Assembly (NCBI GenBank): GCA_012514895.1 | Contig: JAAYZK010000136.1 | Location: 1 to 39,402 of the forward strand | Origin: Planctomycetota bacterium | GTDB lineage: Bacteria; Planctomycetota; Phycisphaerae; SM23-33; FEN-1343 | Direction of reading: 5' to 3' | Length of the DNA stretch: 39,402 nt | In this document: positions 24,515 through 34,039 of the stretch, in pieces | How the letters are laid out: every line of letters starts with the position of its first letter | Position numbering within the stretch: position 1 is the first letter of the stretch | Notes under the pieces: generated by a model | What the model was told of the DNA's origin: nothing | The model's database searches: none | Seen by the model: the letters and a program-made list of their open reading frames with translations, nothing else | Program-made: the position numbers and the translations under genes

Positions 24515-25065
24515 GGCGTGTCCTCCTGCCGCCGGCCAAGCGTCGCCAGCAGCATCGTGACGTTCAACTGGTCGGGCCGCTTGGAATCGACCACCACGGT
24601 GATCCGATCGATGAACAGCAGCGTCTCGGCGCGGCCGACCGCCGCCAGGCACTCGGGCAGCTTGCTTTCCTGGCACTGGCCGCGCACCTCCAGGCAGACG
24701 TAGTCCACGCCGGGGATCTCCCGGACCTGTCGGGGCCGCTGGGGCAGGTACTCCCCCGGGGCGAAGCCGGCGGCGCCAAGGACGTCCTTGGCGGCCCGCA
24801 GCAGCGTGACCTCGGCCTGGTCGACCGGTTCGAGCGGCCGGTTGATCGCGCGGCCGTACCGCCCCGCCAGGCGCCCCCGCTGAGCCAGGACGCCGGAGAC
24901 GGATTGTGCTCGGGCCGTCAGGGCCGCCTGGCAACAGGCGGCCTCCGTGCGCGCCTGCCGCCAGCGGTCCAGCACGGGCAGCGCCGCCACGCGGGCCAGC
25001 ACGATCAGCGCCAGGCCGAGCGCGCCGAGGGCCAGCGCGCGGCGGTCACGGGGTGACAGCGTCAT
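24511..25065 (-). CDS. gspM: GspM-like inner-membrane assembly protein
   Basis: This 184-residue protein has one membrane helix at about residues 11-28. A coiled segment follows (WRQARTEAACCQAALTARAQ) and then a small ferredoxin-like domain (DYVCLEVRGQCQESKLPECLAAV, LLFIDRITVVVD). This matches the T2SSM_b/PilO-like layout of GspM, which pairs with GspL. The start ATG overlaps the gspL stop by 4 bp and is preceded by GGAGG. Sequence identity in this family is always low, so the call rests on size, topology and position. Confidence 0.75.
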   Translation of the reverse strand: MTLSPRDRRALALGALGLALIVLARVAALPVLDRWRQARTEAACCQAALTARAQSVSGVLAQRGRLAGRYGRAINRPLEPVDQAEVTLLRAAKDVLGAAGFAPGEYLPQRPRQVREIPGVDYVCLEVRGQCQESKLPECLAAVGRAETLLFIDRITVVVDSKRPDQLNVTMLLATLGRRQEDTP

Positions 25066-26546
25066 GACGCACCTCCTTCGGCCCGCGCGCCGGCAGGCCC
25101 ACTGGCCGGCTGGGTGTCTTTCGCCGGTTGAGTCTCCTTCGCCGGCTGGGACGTCGCCGAGGCACACCGGCGGATGAGCCGATCGTTGGCGCGGCGGTCC
25201 AGTTCGATGCGGATCTCGAACTTGACGCCGTCCTTGTCGGGCTGGAGCTTCCAACCGGCGACCTCGCCCAGGTCCATCGCGGCGCTGAGCAGCGTCTGGA
25301 AGGTCTTGTCATCGGGCACCTTGCCCTCGAGGCTGAGGGAAGTCCCGCTGCGCGAGCGGCCCAGGCTCCAGTTCGACAGGACTGTCTTGTCCGGCAGCAC
25401 CGAGACAATGACGTCCAGCGCCTCCAGGGGTGTCGGGCCATTGGCCTGGAGCCAGTCGCCGACCGCCTCCTGCCGCGCCAGCCCGGCCGGCCCGCCGGTC
25501 CGCGCCTGAAAGTCCTCGACGGCCGTCGCCAGCCTCCGCGCCCGGGCGCGGTCGGCGCCGTACAGGGCGACCAGGGCCACGGCGACCCAGGCAATCACCG
25601 CGGCCCACCGCAGCCGCGCACGCCCCGGCCGCGCCGCGGCGGCCGAGGCGCCGGCCTGCATGCTCCCGTTCAGGGCCAGCAGCGGCGCATCAGCGGCCAG
25701 GGCGCCCAGGGCCGCCCCGATCGCCGGCGCCGCTTCGACGAAGGGAACATCCTCGGCCAGTCGGACGGCCGCCGGCGGTTGGGCCGCGACGGCCGGCAGG
25801 CCCAGGGCGGAGGCGACGGACTCCGGGTCGGCGGGACCGAACACGATGCAGCGGGCCGGGCGCTCCCCGTCCTCCAGATCGGCGGTGCAGTGGTCGAACA
25901 GCTCGCGCAGGTGGAAGGCCGACGCCTCGGCGGGCGCCTCGACGACCCCGCACCGCAGCACGCGGCCGTCGACCGCCACGGCCATGGCCGTGCACCCGGC
26001 GGCGGCGCCGACGAGGGCGACCGCCCCGGCGGCCTGCGGCGTCCCCTGCCACAGCGCCGCCAGGGCCGACAGGGTCGGGATGATCCGCACGCCCGCCCCG
26101 CCCAGGCGGCGGCAGGCTTCGACCGCCCGCGCCACCGCGTCGGCCCGCCCCGCCGCCAGCCAGACGCGGCAGGTCGGCCGGCCCCCGCTGTCGTAGGCGT
26201 GCCAGGCGGCGACCAACTGGTCGGCCTGGGCACCGAAGAGCACCTCCATCTGCCCGGCGACCATCTTGCCCAGGGCCTCCCGGTCGGCCGCCGGCAGCGA
26301 CAGCGTGCGGTGCACGACGCGCTCGTCCGGCAGGCACACGACGACCGGCCCGTCGACCGGACCGTCGGCCAGGCGTCCGATCGCCTCGGCCAGGGCGGCC
26401 GAACCGAGGCGTTGGGTGTCCAGGGGCGCCTGGCGGAAACGGTCGGCGTGATAGCCGTCGCCGGTCCGTGTCAGGCGGACCAGGCGCACCGCCTCGGTGC
26501 CCAGTTCCACCCCCCACGCGGTGTTGTGCTGCGTCTGTGGTATCAC
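25062..26546 (-). CDS. gspL: GspL/PilM-like actin-fold assembly protein
   Basis: This 494-residue protein's N-terminal 300 residues have the actin-like SHS2 pattern of PilM/GspL (WGVELGTEAVRLVRLTR, VVVCLPDERVVHRTLSLPAADREAL). One membrane helix lies at about 312-331 (RWAAVIAWVAVALVALYGA). The periplasmic part has a ferredoxin-like domain (LSLEGKVPDDKTFQTLLSAAM) and ends in a Gln/Pro/Ala repeat tail (SQPAKETQPAKDTQPAS). It thus joins PilM-like and PilN-like parts as GspL does and would couple GspE to GspM. The GTG start overlaps the gspK stop by 4 bp (GTGA). The frame upstream is open but antisense-like and is ignored. Confidence 0.82.
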   Translation of the reverse strand: MIPQTQHNTAWGVELGTEAVRLVRLTRTGDGYHADRFRQAPLDTQRLGSAALAEAIGRLADGPVDGPVVVCLPDERVVHRTLSLPAADREALGKMVAGQMEVLFGAQADQLVAAWHAYDSGGRPTCRVWLAAGRADAVARAVEACRRLGGAGVRIIPTLSALAALWQGTPQAAGAVALVGAAAGCTAMAVAVDGRVLRCGVVEAPAEASAFHLRELFDHCTADLEDGERPARCIVFGPADPESVASALGLPAVAAQPPAAVRLAEDVPFVEAAPAIGAALGALAADAPLLALNGSMQAGASAAAARPGRARLRWAAVIAWVAVALVALYGADRARARRLATAVEDFQARTGGPAGLARQEAVGDWLQANGPTPLEALDVIVSVLPDKTVLSNWSLGRSRSGTSLSLEGKVPDDKTFQTLLSAAMDLGEVAGWKLQPDKDGVKFEIRIELDRRANDRLIRRCASATSQPAKETQPAKDTQPASGPAGARAEGGAS

Positions 26547-27907
26547 TCGTCCTGGTACCAATAGAGGATCGACATCGGTGTCGTGCCGCGATCGGCGATC
26601 GCGACGATGCTCTGACGGATGCCCCAGCGGGTCACACCCGTGGAGCGGATCTCGAACACGTTTGAACGGACGGTCACCTTCTCGGCGACCGCCTTGAACT
26701 GGTCCTCGCTCAGCACGCGGCCGGTCAGCAGCTCTCCGACCGCCAGCACCGGCCCGGAGCCCGACGCGCGGCGGCGGAGGATCGACGCGGCCGTCTCGGC
26801 GTTGATCTGGGGCAGCGACGCCAGCACCGCGCCGGAGGCGGTGTTCACATTGACACGCGCCGGCAGGCGCTCGTCGTCGGTCAGCGTCAGGGCGTCGAGG
26901 TTGGCCGCCAGCCAGGCGAGGGTGATCTCGGTCACGGCGCCGTCGGCGTCCTCGTCGCCTTCCTCGCGGCGGCCCTTGACGTCCAGCAGATCCATGAGGC
27001 TGCCGAAGCGCTGTCCTCCCCCGCCCTGGCGGTCGCCGCCCTGGCGGCTGCCGGAGGAGTGGTTGACCAGCCCGCGGGCGAGGGCCTTGGAGAAGCTGAA
27101 CCGGTCGATGAGCGTCTGTTCGTCGACGGTATTGACGTTGACCCGCTCGTTGCCGTCGGCGTCGCGGTTGAGTTCGTAGGCGTACACGGTGACCAGCCGG
27201 GCCAGTCCCGCCTGGAGGCGCCCGTCGGCGTTGTCGTCGGGCCACCGGGCGGCGCCGTCGTTCTCGTGGGCGTCGAGGATGCCGTTGTCGTTGGCGTCCT
27301 CGCCGGCCAGGTCGGCCTGGTCGATCCCGCGGACCAGCCGCAGCTCGTCGATCGTCCGCAGGGGGCCGTTGCGGATCGCGTAGGGATGGGGAAGCCCTTC
27401 ATAGAACGGCCCCTCGGCCCCGTTGGGGCTCACCTGGGTATCGCTGTCGCGCCAGTCGAGCAGGGCCGCCACCTGCCAGTCCTCCAGGGTGCTCACCGCG
27501 GCCAGTTGCTGTGCCTCGGCCTCGTTGACGTTGAGGCGCCCGGCATGGTCGATCAGGCCGAAACGCGGCCGATCGGGGGCATCCTCGTCGCCCGGCGGCG
27601 CCGTGACCATGAACGAGCCGCCCGTCAGCTCCGTCGGGCCGAAGGTCAGTTCGTCGTCGTACCACAGGTCCCCCGGGCCGTCGGCGGCGGCCGCGTCGGC
27701 GCTCAGCACCGCCAGCGCCTGTTCGACCCCCGCGCGCGCCAGCCAGTGGGCCCGGACGCACTCCAGCTCGTTGTGCGCCATCAGCAGCGTCGCGCGGATG
27801 CGCAGGGTCAGCCCCAGCAGCAGCAGGCCGGCGACGAGGATGACCCACATCACGGCGATCAGGGCGACGCCGCTGCGGCGCAGGCGAGGGAGGGCCGAGG
27901 GCCTCAT
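26543..27907 (-). CDS. gspK: Minor pseudopilin GspK
   Basis: This 454-residue protein has the GspK-type N-terminus, RRSGVALIAVMWVILVAGLLL, with no Glu at position +5, a known trait of GspK that places it at the pilus tip. The large globular part contains helix-hairpin-helix-like segments (RLNVNEAEAQQLAAVS, RVNVNTASGAVLASLPQI) and Asp/Asn-rich calcium-like loops (DANDNGILDAHEND, NRDADGNERVNVN). It is longer than usual for the family (about 300). The ATG overlaps the gspJ stop by 4 bp. Confidence 0.93.
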   Translation of the reverse strand: MRPSALPRLRRSGVALIAVMWVILVAGLLLLGLTLRIRATLLMAHNELECVRAHWLARAGVEQALAVLSADAAAADGPGDLWYDDELTFGPTELTGGSFMVTAPPGDEDAPDRPRFGLIDHAGRLNVNEAEAQQLAAVSTLEDWQVAALLDWRDSDTQVSPNGAEGPFYEGLPHPYAIRNGPLRTIDELRLVRGIDQADLAGEDANDNGILDAHENDGAARWPDDNADGRLQAGLARLVTVYAYELNRDADGNERVNVNTVDEQTLIDRFSFSKALARGLVNHSSGSRQGGDRQGGGGQRFGSLMDLLDVKGRREEGDEDADGAVTEITLAWLAANLDALTLTDDERLPARVNVNTASGAVLASLPQINAETAASILRRRASGSGPVLAVGELLTGRVLSEDQFKAVAEKVTVRSNVFEIRSTGVTRWGIRQSIVAIADRGTTPMSILYWYQDE

Positions 27908-28605
27908 GGCTCATCCTCCGCCGCCTGGTCGGCGTCCCTGGCGGGCCGGTGGGGGAAGTCGACGATCCGCGTCAGGGCCACCGCCTGGTCGGGCGTGCCG
28001 TCGGGCGAGACGATCAGGCGGATGCGGACCGCCACGGGCAGCCCGCCCGGCCGGCGGCCCCACTCGGCCAGCCACCCCTGCCCGTCGTGGTAGCTGACGT
28101 CCAGGCCGATGACGTTGCCGGCCAGCCGGGTCACGACGCCCCCGCCGTCGGGCGCGTCGTTGCGGGTCGGGTCCACCCGCTGCATCAGCAGGGGCTTCTC
28201 GCCGGGGGCCGGACAGGCCAGGAGGAACTCGCATTCGACGACGTCCGACTCGGGCATCCCGCCCCGCACCTGGCGGCGGGTCACCGTGAAGACCCGCACG
28301 CGATCGGCCGGGTAGTCGACATCGGACAGCCAGTCGGCCGGAAGGTTCGCGGCGTCCAGGACACCGTCGGTCCCCAGCAGGGGCGGCTCCTCGCCGTTGC
28401 GGTGCACGTTGCGCAGCGCCGTCACGATCGCCCGCATGGCCGTCCGCGCCTGCTGCTGGGTCTCGATGGCCGCCGCCGTCCGCTGGCCCGTGGCGGTCAG
28501 GGCCCGCAGCATGCCGGCCGTCGCGCCGGCGACCAGCACCGTGGCGGTCGTCGCGACGATCAGCTCGACCAGCGTGAAGGCGGATTGGCGGGGCGACCGG
28601 GTCAC
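27904..28605 (-). CDS. gspJ: Minor pseudopilin GspJ
   Basis: This 233-residue protein has a prepilin leader of nine residues and cleavage before FTLVELIVATTATVLVAG; E14 (mature +5) is present. The residue before the cleavage site is Ala9, not the usual Gly. The globular domain (PADRVRVFTVTRRQVRG, LLACPAPGEKPLLMQRVD) fits GspJ in size and place. The GTG start overlaps the gspI stop by 4 bp. GspJ joins GspI and GspK at the tip of the pseudopilus. Confidence 0.85.
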   Translation of the reverse strand: MTRSPRQSAFTLVELIVATTATVLVAGATAGMLRALTATGQRTAAAIETQQQARTAMRAIVTALRNVHRNGEEPPLLGTDGVLDAANLPADWLSDVDYPADRVRVFTVTRRQVRGGMPESDVVECEFLLACPAPGEKPLLMQRVDPTRNDAPDGGGVVTRLAGNVIGLDVSYHDGQGWLAEWGRRPGGLPVAVRIRLIVSPDGTPDQAVALTRIVDFPHRPARDADQAAEDEP

Positions 28606-29042
28606 AGGCTCTCCCAGACAAGGTTGGCCGGGTGCGACCCCGGCGGATCGTGCAGCAACGTCTCGACGTCGACCGCCCGCGTTGTCCCGCGGACGAGCCA
28701 GGTGATGGTGACCTTGACGCGGCACAGGTCGTCGGCGGTGGGCGGCTCGATGGCGACGGCCCACGCGAAACGTTCATCCGGCGGCTGGAACGCCCCGACC
28801 ATCGGGCCGTTCTCCAGCAGCGCCACCGGTCCGATCAGGTCCACCTTGGTCAGAACCCGGTCGGCCAGGGCCGCGGCCCGCTGCAGGTCCCCTGCCCGCT
28901 GCAGCGACTGCAGGCCCAGGCGCACCGACAGCGACAGCATCGCCCCCGCCGCCGCCAGGATCATCCCGGCCGCCAGCGTCTCGACGAGCGTGAAGCCGGC
29001 GGTGCGCGCCCCGGGCCGGCGGTGCGGGGCGGACCGCTTCAC
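28602..29042 (-). CDS. gspI: Minor pseudopilin GspI
   Basis: This 146-residue pseudopilin has a 16-residue basic leader, then cleavage between G16 and F17 (AGFTLVETLAAGMILAAAG), with E21 as mature +5. The GTG start at 29042 is chosen because it lies in a direct repeat whose other copy carries the gspH stop, and because GTGA-type junctions are the rule in this operon. The frame is open further upstream, but only through the palindromic element, so longer versions with RNPKHEIRNK-like sequence are artefacts. There is no clear Shine-Dalgarno element. Confidence 0.85.
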   Translation of the reverse strand: MKRSAPHRRPGARTAGFTLVETLAAGMILAAAGAMLSLSVRLGLQSLQRAGDLQRAAALADRVLTKVDLIGPVALLENGPMVGAFQPPDERFAWAVAIEPPTADDLCRVKVTITWLVRGTTRAVDVETLLHDPPGSHPANLVWESL

Positions 29043-29258
29043 GGCGGGAGCTGCCGACCCCTTCGGGAAATCCGAAATCCGAAGCACGAAATCCGAAACA
29101 AACCATAAACGGATAAGACGACAAATCTCAAAACCGGCCGAGCCTTGTTGTCTGGTGCTTGTCCGTTTGGCCGTTTTGTGCTTGTTTCGGATTTCGTGCT
29201 TCGGATTTCGGATTTCCCGTAGCAGTGCGGGCGTCCGATCGTGCAACAGCCTGGTTGT
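29043..29258. mobile_element. Palindromic heptad-repeat element, copy A (gspH/gspI junction)
   Basis: Arms of 38 bp (29064-29101 and 29182-29219) are perfectly complementary. Each is built from 7-nt units: GAAATCC, GAAATCC, GAAGCAC, GAAATCC, GAAACAA. The 80-nt middle continues as an imperfect stem (CCATAAACGG with CCGTTTGG) around a CGGCCGAGCC core. A direct repeat flanks the whole: GGCGGACCGCTTCAC at 29028-29042 and GGCGGACCGCTCAC at 29259-29272, identical but for one T. The repeat spans the gspI start on one side and the gspH stop on the other, as expected for a target-site duplication at a stop/start overlap. It has no coding capacity of its own and is AT-richer than the operon. Confidence 0.8.
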
Positions 29259-29268
29259 GGCGGACCGC

Positions 29269-29826
29269 TCACTCATCGAGGTCCTCCCGATCGCACAGCC
29301 ATTCGGTCTGCGGCCCCTCCAGCAGCTCCACACGGGCCGTCGTGGGGGCGACGCGAAGGGTGTAGACGGCGCGGCCGTCCGTGACGCCGACAATGGCGCC
29401 GTCGGCGCGGCCGAGGGGGTCGAAGTCGATGCAGTCATCCAGGCGCCCCGCCCCGGTCCGATCGGGCATCGGGTCGATGCGGATGGGGTCGAACGCCACG
29501 GGCGCCCCCAGCGCCTGCGGGCGGCCCATCGGCCCGGCGAGCGGTTCGAAGCGGTCGCTCTGGCCGGCCGGGTCCGCCTGGGCCAGCAGGGCGAAGCGGC
29601 CTGCGGCGCGGTCCAGGCTCAGGCGGCAGATCCGCCGGTGCGTGACGGCGTCGTCCCGGGCGTACTGGGCCGCCGCCTGCACGCGCCGGGCCGCCTCCCG
29701 CAGGCGCGACCCCCCGGCGGCGCCGCTGAGGCGCGGGGCGATCATCGTCACCAGAACGCCCAGCAGGGCCACCACGACGGCCAGCTCGACGATCGTGAAG
29801 GCGGATCTACTGCCAGTTCGTGACAT
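29269..29826 (-). CDS. gspH: Minor pseudopilin GspH
   Basis: This 185-residue protein has a nine-residue leader, cleavage before FTIVELAVVVALLGVLVTMIAP, E14 as mature +5, and Ala9 at the -1 position in place of Gly, as in GspJ here. The globular domain includes AARRVQAAAQYARDDAVTHRRICRLSLD, a typical GspH helix and first strands. The start lies 20 bp inside the end of gspG, so the two are translationally coupled. The stop is part of the direct repeat bordering element copy A. Confidence 0.87.
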   Translation of the reverse strand: MSRTGSRSAFTIVELAVVVALLGVLVTMIAPRLSGAAGGSRLREAARRVQAAAQYARDDAVTHRRICRLSLDRAAGRFALLAQADPAGQSDRFEPLAGPMGRPQALGAPVAFDPIRIDPMPDRTGAGRLDDCIDFDPLGRADGAIVGVTDGRAVYTLRVAPTTARVELLEGPQTEWLCDREDLDE

Positions 29827-30238
29827 CGGCGTCCTCGCGCTGCCCGCCCGTCTGGCCGTCGCGGCCGAGGGTGAACAGGTCGTAACTGCCCTCGTTGTGC
29901 TCGCCGGGGCAGACGTACTGGTACGGCCGCCCCCACGGGTCGTTGAGGTCCTTGACCTTGACCGTCGGGGGGTTCCATCGCTCGGCGGGGATGTCGTCGG
30001 GCCGTTCGACCAGCTCGTCGAGGCTCTCGGGCATCCGCTCGTAGTCGGTGCAGAACAGGTCGATCGCCTGCTCCAGCGCCTGGATGTGCTGGGCGGCGAC
30101 GGTGCTCTTGGCCTGGCCGACGCGGCCGAGGAGCTTGGGGGCGATCATCGTGGCCAGGGCCGCGATGATGATGACCACCACGATGATCTCGACGATCGTG
30201 AACCCGCCCCGCCGGCGGCGCCTGGGTCTTCCTTTCAT
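29807..30238 (-). CDS. gspG: Major pseudopilin GspG
   Basis: This 143-residue protein has a basic leader, cleavage between G12 and F13 (GGFTIVEIIVVVIIIAALATMIAP), and E17 as mature +5. The C-terminal half has the GspG hallmarks LDELVERPDDIP, DPWGRPYQYVCPGEH and SYDLFTLGRDGQTGG, the last with Asp residues for the calcium site. The ATG at 30238 follows AAAGGAG. It forms the pseudopilus shaft. Confidence 0.95.
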   Translation of the reverse strand: MKGRPRRRRRGGFTIVEIIVVVIIIAALATMIAPKLLGRVGQAKSTVAAQHIQALEQAIDLFCTDYERMPESLDELVERPDDIPAERWNPPTVKVKDLNDPWGRPYQYVCPGEHNEGSYDLFTLGRDGQTGGQREDADVTNWQ

Positions 30239-30279
30239 GCGACACGTCTCCTTTCGTTCGGCCCGCTCCTGGACCCGTT

Positions 30280-30517
30280 GCCTGTTGGACCCGCGGGGCC
30301 AACCGGCAAATCCGAAATTCGAAGCACGAAATACGAGACAACTCTCAAACAGACAACACAGCAAACGGAGAAACGGCCGAGCCCTGGGGGGTGCTTTCAC
30401 GTTTGTCGTTTTGCCGTTTGAGTTTCTCCGTCTTGTCGTTTTCGCCGTTTCGAATTTGTTTCGTATTTCGCGTTTCGTGCTTCGGATTTCTCCCGCGAGG
30501 CCGCACGTCCAACAGGC
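30280..30517. mobile_element. Palindromic heptad-repeat element, copy B (gspF/gspG gap)
   Basis: This related but more diverged copy fills the gap between the gspF stop and the gspG ribosome-binding site. The left arm (30308-30341) runs as 7-nt units AAATCCG, AAATTCG, AAGCACG, AAATACG. The right arm (about 30456-30491), read in reverse, runs GAAATCC, GAAGCAC, GAAACGC, GAAATAC, GAAACAA, so units differ in number and order. The core shares CGGCCGAGCC with copy A. Outside the arms an 11-bp inverted repeat GCCTGTTGGAC (30280-30290 and 30507-30517) may be the true end. A direct repeat CCCGCGGGGCC/CCCGCGAGGCC (30290-30300, 30492-30502) is an alternative boundary. Confidence 0.7.
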
Positions 30518-30524
30518 TGACGGT

Positions 30525-31757
30525 CTACATCCCCGGCAGGGCCGTCTGCATCTCGATGATGGGCAGCAGCACGCCGGACAGGATGAACACCACCACGAGG
30601 GCCAGCAGCACGATCAGCACGCCCGGCAGCAGCGTCATCACCCGTCCGATCGCCGCGGCGGTGTCCTTTTCGTAGGCGCTGGCGGTCTGCAGCAGCAGTT
30701 CATCCAGCCGCCCGGTCCGCTCGCCCATGGCGATCACCTGGATCAGCAGCGGCGGGAAATCCCCCGTCTGCCGCAGCGGCTCGGCGATCGACTCGCCCCG
30801 GGTGATCTGGGCCGACACCTCGTCGATCCGCCGGGCGAGGGCCTCGTTGCCCAGCGTCCCCCGCAGCACGTCGAGGGCTTCGAGGATCTGGATGCCCGAC
30901 TTGCTCAGCGTCCCCAGCGTCCGCGCGAAGCGGGCGACGGCGATCTTGCGGATCGCCCCGCCCAGCACGGGGATGCGCAGCTTGAAGCGGTCCAGCGCGT
31001 AGCGCCCCTCGGGCCGCGCCACCCACGCGCGGAAGCCCGCCAGGGCGCCCGCCGCGCCCAGCGCCATCGCCCAGCCGTAGTGGCGCAGGGCGGCGCTGAG
31101 GGCCAGCAGCATCCGCGTCGGCAGCGGCAGGGCCGCGGCGGTCACCTCGTCGGTGACGGCCCCCATCACGCGGGGGAGGATCACCGCGACGATCACCACC
31201 ACCGACACCGCCGCCAGCGACAGGACGAACACCGGGTACGTCGCCGCCGAGCGGATCTGGTTGCGGACCTCCACGTCGCGCTCGGCGAAGTCGGCCAGGT
31301 AGTTCATCACGTCGTCCAGCACGCCGGCGGTCTCGCCGACACGGACCATGGAGACCTCCAGCGGCTTGAACTCCCGCGGGCGGGCGGCCATCGCCTCCGA
31401 CAGCGACTGGCCGGCCTGGACGTCGTCGGCCAGCGACCGGGCCAGGCGGCCGGCGGCGCGGCTGTCGCTCTGCTGCTCGATCACCCGCAGGGCCGACAGC
31501 AGCGGCAACCCCGCCTTCAGCGCCGTGGCCAGTTGCTGAAGCATCGACGCCCGCAGCCGCGGGCTCAACTTCCGCCGCCACGACAGCGGCGAGGCGGCCT
31601 GGCCGGCCGACGCCTCGCCGTCCGGGGCGTCCAGGTCGGTGACATACACCTTCCGCGCCGCAAGCTGCGCGATCGCCTCGGCGCGGCCGGGGGCGGCGAC
31701 GCGCCCGCTCACCGGCGCGCCGCGATCATCCAACGCGTTATAGGTGTAGTCCGGCAT
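30525..31757 (-). CDS. gspF: Inner-membrane platform protein GspF
   Basis: This 410-residue protein is of the GspF/PilC family, with two copies of the cytoplasmic T2SSF domain (about residues 68-190 and 270-400). The repeated motifs ATALKAGLPLLSALRVIEQQ and LGTLSKSGIQILEALDVLRG are visible, with the matching VRVGETAG and IAMGERTGRLDELL turns. There are three membrane helices. It begins MPDYTYNALDDRGAPVSGRV as the family does. It is the membrane anchor that GspE turns or contacts during pseudopilus assembly. It starts 18 bp after the small lipoprotein gene. Confidence 0.95.
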   Translation of the reverse strand: MPDYTYNALDDRGAPVSGRVAAPGRAEAIAQLAARKVYVTDLDAPDGEASAGQAASPLSWRRKLSPRLRASMLQQLATALKAGLPLLSALRVIEQQSDSRAAGRLARSLADDVQAGQSLSEAMAARPREFKPLEVSMVRVGETAGVLDDVMNYLADFAERDVEVRNQIRSAATYPVFVLSLAAVSVVVIVAVILPRVMGAVTDEVTAAALPLPTRMLLALSAALRHYGWAMALGAAGALAGFRAWVARPEGRYALDRFKLRIPVLGGAIRKIAVARFARTLGTLSKSGIQILEALDVLRGTLGNEALARRIDEVSAQITRGESIAEPLRQTGDFPPLLIQVIAMGERTGRLDELLLQTASAYEKDTAAAIGRVMTLLPGVLIVLLALVVVFILSGVLLPIIEMQTALPGM

Positions 31758-31775
31758 GCGATGCCGATGCTCCCG

Positions 31776-32150
31776 TCACTGGTCGTCCGTCTCGACCCAG
31801 TACCGCTGCACGATGCCTTCGCGGGTCTCGACGAAGACCGCCTCCTGCCGGCGGCGGCTGGAATCCAGATGGAACAGCAGGAAGATCCCGACTTCCTTCT
31901 CGGACGAGCCGGTCCGGCAATAGCGGAAGATCTCCGTCCCGTCTTCAACACTCTTGCGGCTGTTGGGCGGCCCGGCGACCGCCAGAAGCCATTCCACGGT
32001 CGTCTGGCCGGGAGTGATCTGGCTGAGCGTGGACGCCCCTGGCACATTGCCTTGCACACTGGAGTCCTCATTCACGATCACCGCACAACCGCACCCCAGG
32101 ACCCCTGCCAAGGCGACGACGATGCATACCCAGCCAATCCTGTTTCCCAT
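31776..32150 (-). CDS. BamE/SmpA-like small lipoprotein inside the secretion operon
   Basis: This 124-residue protein has a lipoprotein signal ending VLGC (C20). The body STLSQITPGQTTVEWLLAVAGPP, then TEIFRYCRTGSSEKEVGIFLLF, has the pattern of the BamE/SmpA and related small OMP-assembly lipoprotein fold (a helix after an I-x-x-G-x-T turn, then antiparallel strands). It lies between gspE and gspF with gaps of 31 and 18 bp, so it is part of the operon. A role in secretin assembly or targeting would be logical but is inferred. The family call is by pattern only. Confidence 0.65.
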   Translation of the reverse strand: MGNRIGWVCIVVALAGVLGCGCAVIVNEDSSVQGNVPGASTLSQITPGQTTVEWLLAVAGPPNSRKSVEDGTEIFRYCRTGSSEKEVGIFLLFHLDSSRRRQEAVFVETREGIVQRYWVETDDQ

Positions 32151-32181
32151 CGTGTTGACGCTCCTCTCAAGCCGCCCCCCG

Positions 32182-33933
<1,752 letters not shown>

Positions 33934-34010
33934 CCGGCGAACCTCATGGAGAACCCTGCACAGCCCCGAGATCGTAAGCCCCGATCCCACAGATCCATAA
34001 GAACATTACC

Positions 34011-34039
34011 GTATTACCACTTTGTTACGGGATTGTCCA
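34011..34039 (-). promoter_or_regulatory. Sigma70-type promoter of the type II secretion operon
   Basis: TGGACA (34034-34039) and TAATAC (34011-34016) on the minus strand are 17 bp apart; the predicted start is near 34004. The 312-bp gap between gspE and the divergent CBM9-like gene is markedly AT-rich around 33990-34060 and 34120-34180. Nothing else in it is recognised. Confidence 0.6.

Noticed and set aside
29043-29438. N-terminal extension of GspI reading through the palindrome.
   Set aside because: The extra sequence is only translated heptad units (RNPKHEIRNK, VSDFVLRISDF), would place the prepilin leader deep inside the protein, and is explained by insertion of the repeat.
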